Part shown: piece by piece, positions 58,406 through 58,479 of the stretch
Layout: each line of letters opens with the position of its first letter
Numbering within the stretch: the first letter of the stretch is position 1
NCBI GenBank assembly: GCA_032433595.1
Contig: JASWJB010000285.1
Span: forward strand, 1 to 58,479
Length of the DNA stretch: 58,479 nucleotides
Direction: 5' to 3'
From: Conoideocrella luteorostrata
Lineage: Eukaryota > Ascomycota > Sordariomycetes > Hypocreales > Clavicipitaceae
Notes under the pieces: generated by a model
Database searches by the model: none
Told to the model about the DNA's origin: nothing
The model's input: only the letters and a program-made list of their open reading frames with translations
Program-made: the position numbers and the translations under genes

Positions 58406-58479
58406 AGGCGGGGGACAGTTTAACTGAGCCATCGAGGTGGCATTAACTCCGCAAGAGATAATGCCTTAGTGACCAAAAA
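58406..58479. mobile_element. Partial second copy of the MITE, cut by the window edge
   Basis: From 58406 the sequence matches the minus-strand end of the MITE at 49377-49304, at about 71 of 74 positions. It starts with GCGGGGGACAG and runs through the 27 bp inverted repeat into CGAGGTGGCATTAACTCC and beyond. The three differences are all purine or pyrimidine transitions. The other end lies outside the window, so its target duplication cannot be checked. Relative to the first copy the matching end points the opposite way. Confidence 0.92.

Noticed and set aside
1..58479. rRNA, tRNA genes, CRISPR arrays and LTR retrotransposons
   Set aside because: Looked for tRNA B-box-like motifs, regular spacer arrays and long direct repeats; none was convincing. 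A tRNA scan program would be decisive.

Overview
This window looks like nuclear chromosomal DNA of a filamentous ascomycete, most likely a Sordariomycete of the order Hypocreales. The genes carry short introns (roughly 50-110 bp) with GTRNGT donors, CTAAC-type branch sites and YAG acceptors. Typical Pezizomycotina families are present: GT2 hyphal-growth glycosyltransferase, NEW1/EF3-type ABC ATPase, DUF4470/MYND protein, Zn(II)2Cys6 regulator. A decayed transposon shows changes that look like repeat-induced point mutation. The order-level placement is inference from gene content and cannot be proved from this sequence alone.

Layout. 0.6-1.8 kb: a VOC/PhnB-like protein and a thioredoxin. 2.9-4.2 kb (minus): a Zn2Cys6 transcription factor with an odd zinc cluster and an unresolved 3' end. 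7.4-8.4 kb: an SR-rich RNPS1-like splicing factor. 10.1-11.5 kb (minus): a secreted two-domain fasciclin protein with a GPI-type tail. 17.2-18.7 kb: a type II membrane GH16 glucanase-like protein lying alone between two gene deserts of 5.7 and 8.2 kb. 26.9-29.9 kb: the GT2 glycosyltransferase. 31.5-36.4 kb: NEW1 homologue and ADE1 (SAICAR synthetase), divergent around one 0.6 kb spacer. 36.7-38.2 kb (minus): an ACC-synthase-like PLP aminotransferase. 39.8-41.9 kb (minus): the ERF2-type DHHC palmitoyltransferase. 43.4-44.9 kb: a dead Tc1/mariner element with inverted ends. 45.4-47.9 kb: a small mitochondrial membrane protein and phosphoserine phosphatase, convergent. 49.1-51.5 kb: a 256 bp MITE beside a broken MYND/DUF4470 gene. 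54.3-58.1 kb: PAPS reductase, TYW3 and MIC19. The last 74 bp are the start of a second copy of the MITE, in the opposite orientation.

The genes do not form one pathway or a convincing biosynthetic cluster. Most are housekeeping: purine synthesis, sulfate assimilation, serine synthesis, tRNA wybutosine, MICOS, splicing and translation. Three surface or cell-wall genes (fasciclin, GH16, GT2) sit in or beside the gene-poor part. The features most worth a second look are the undescribed MITE family with perfect 7 bp target duplications, the DUF4470 pseudogene next to it, a dispersed palindromic word (TACGGAGTACTCCGTA and its halves) that crowds intergenic DNA but is absent from the exons I could read, and the unusual zinc cluster of the regulator near the left end.
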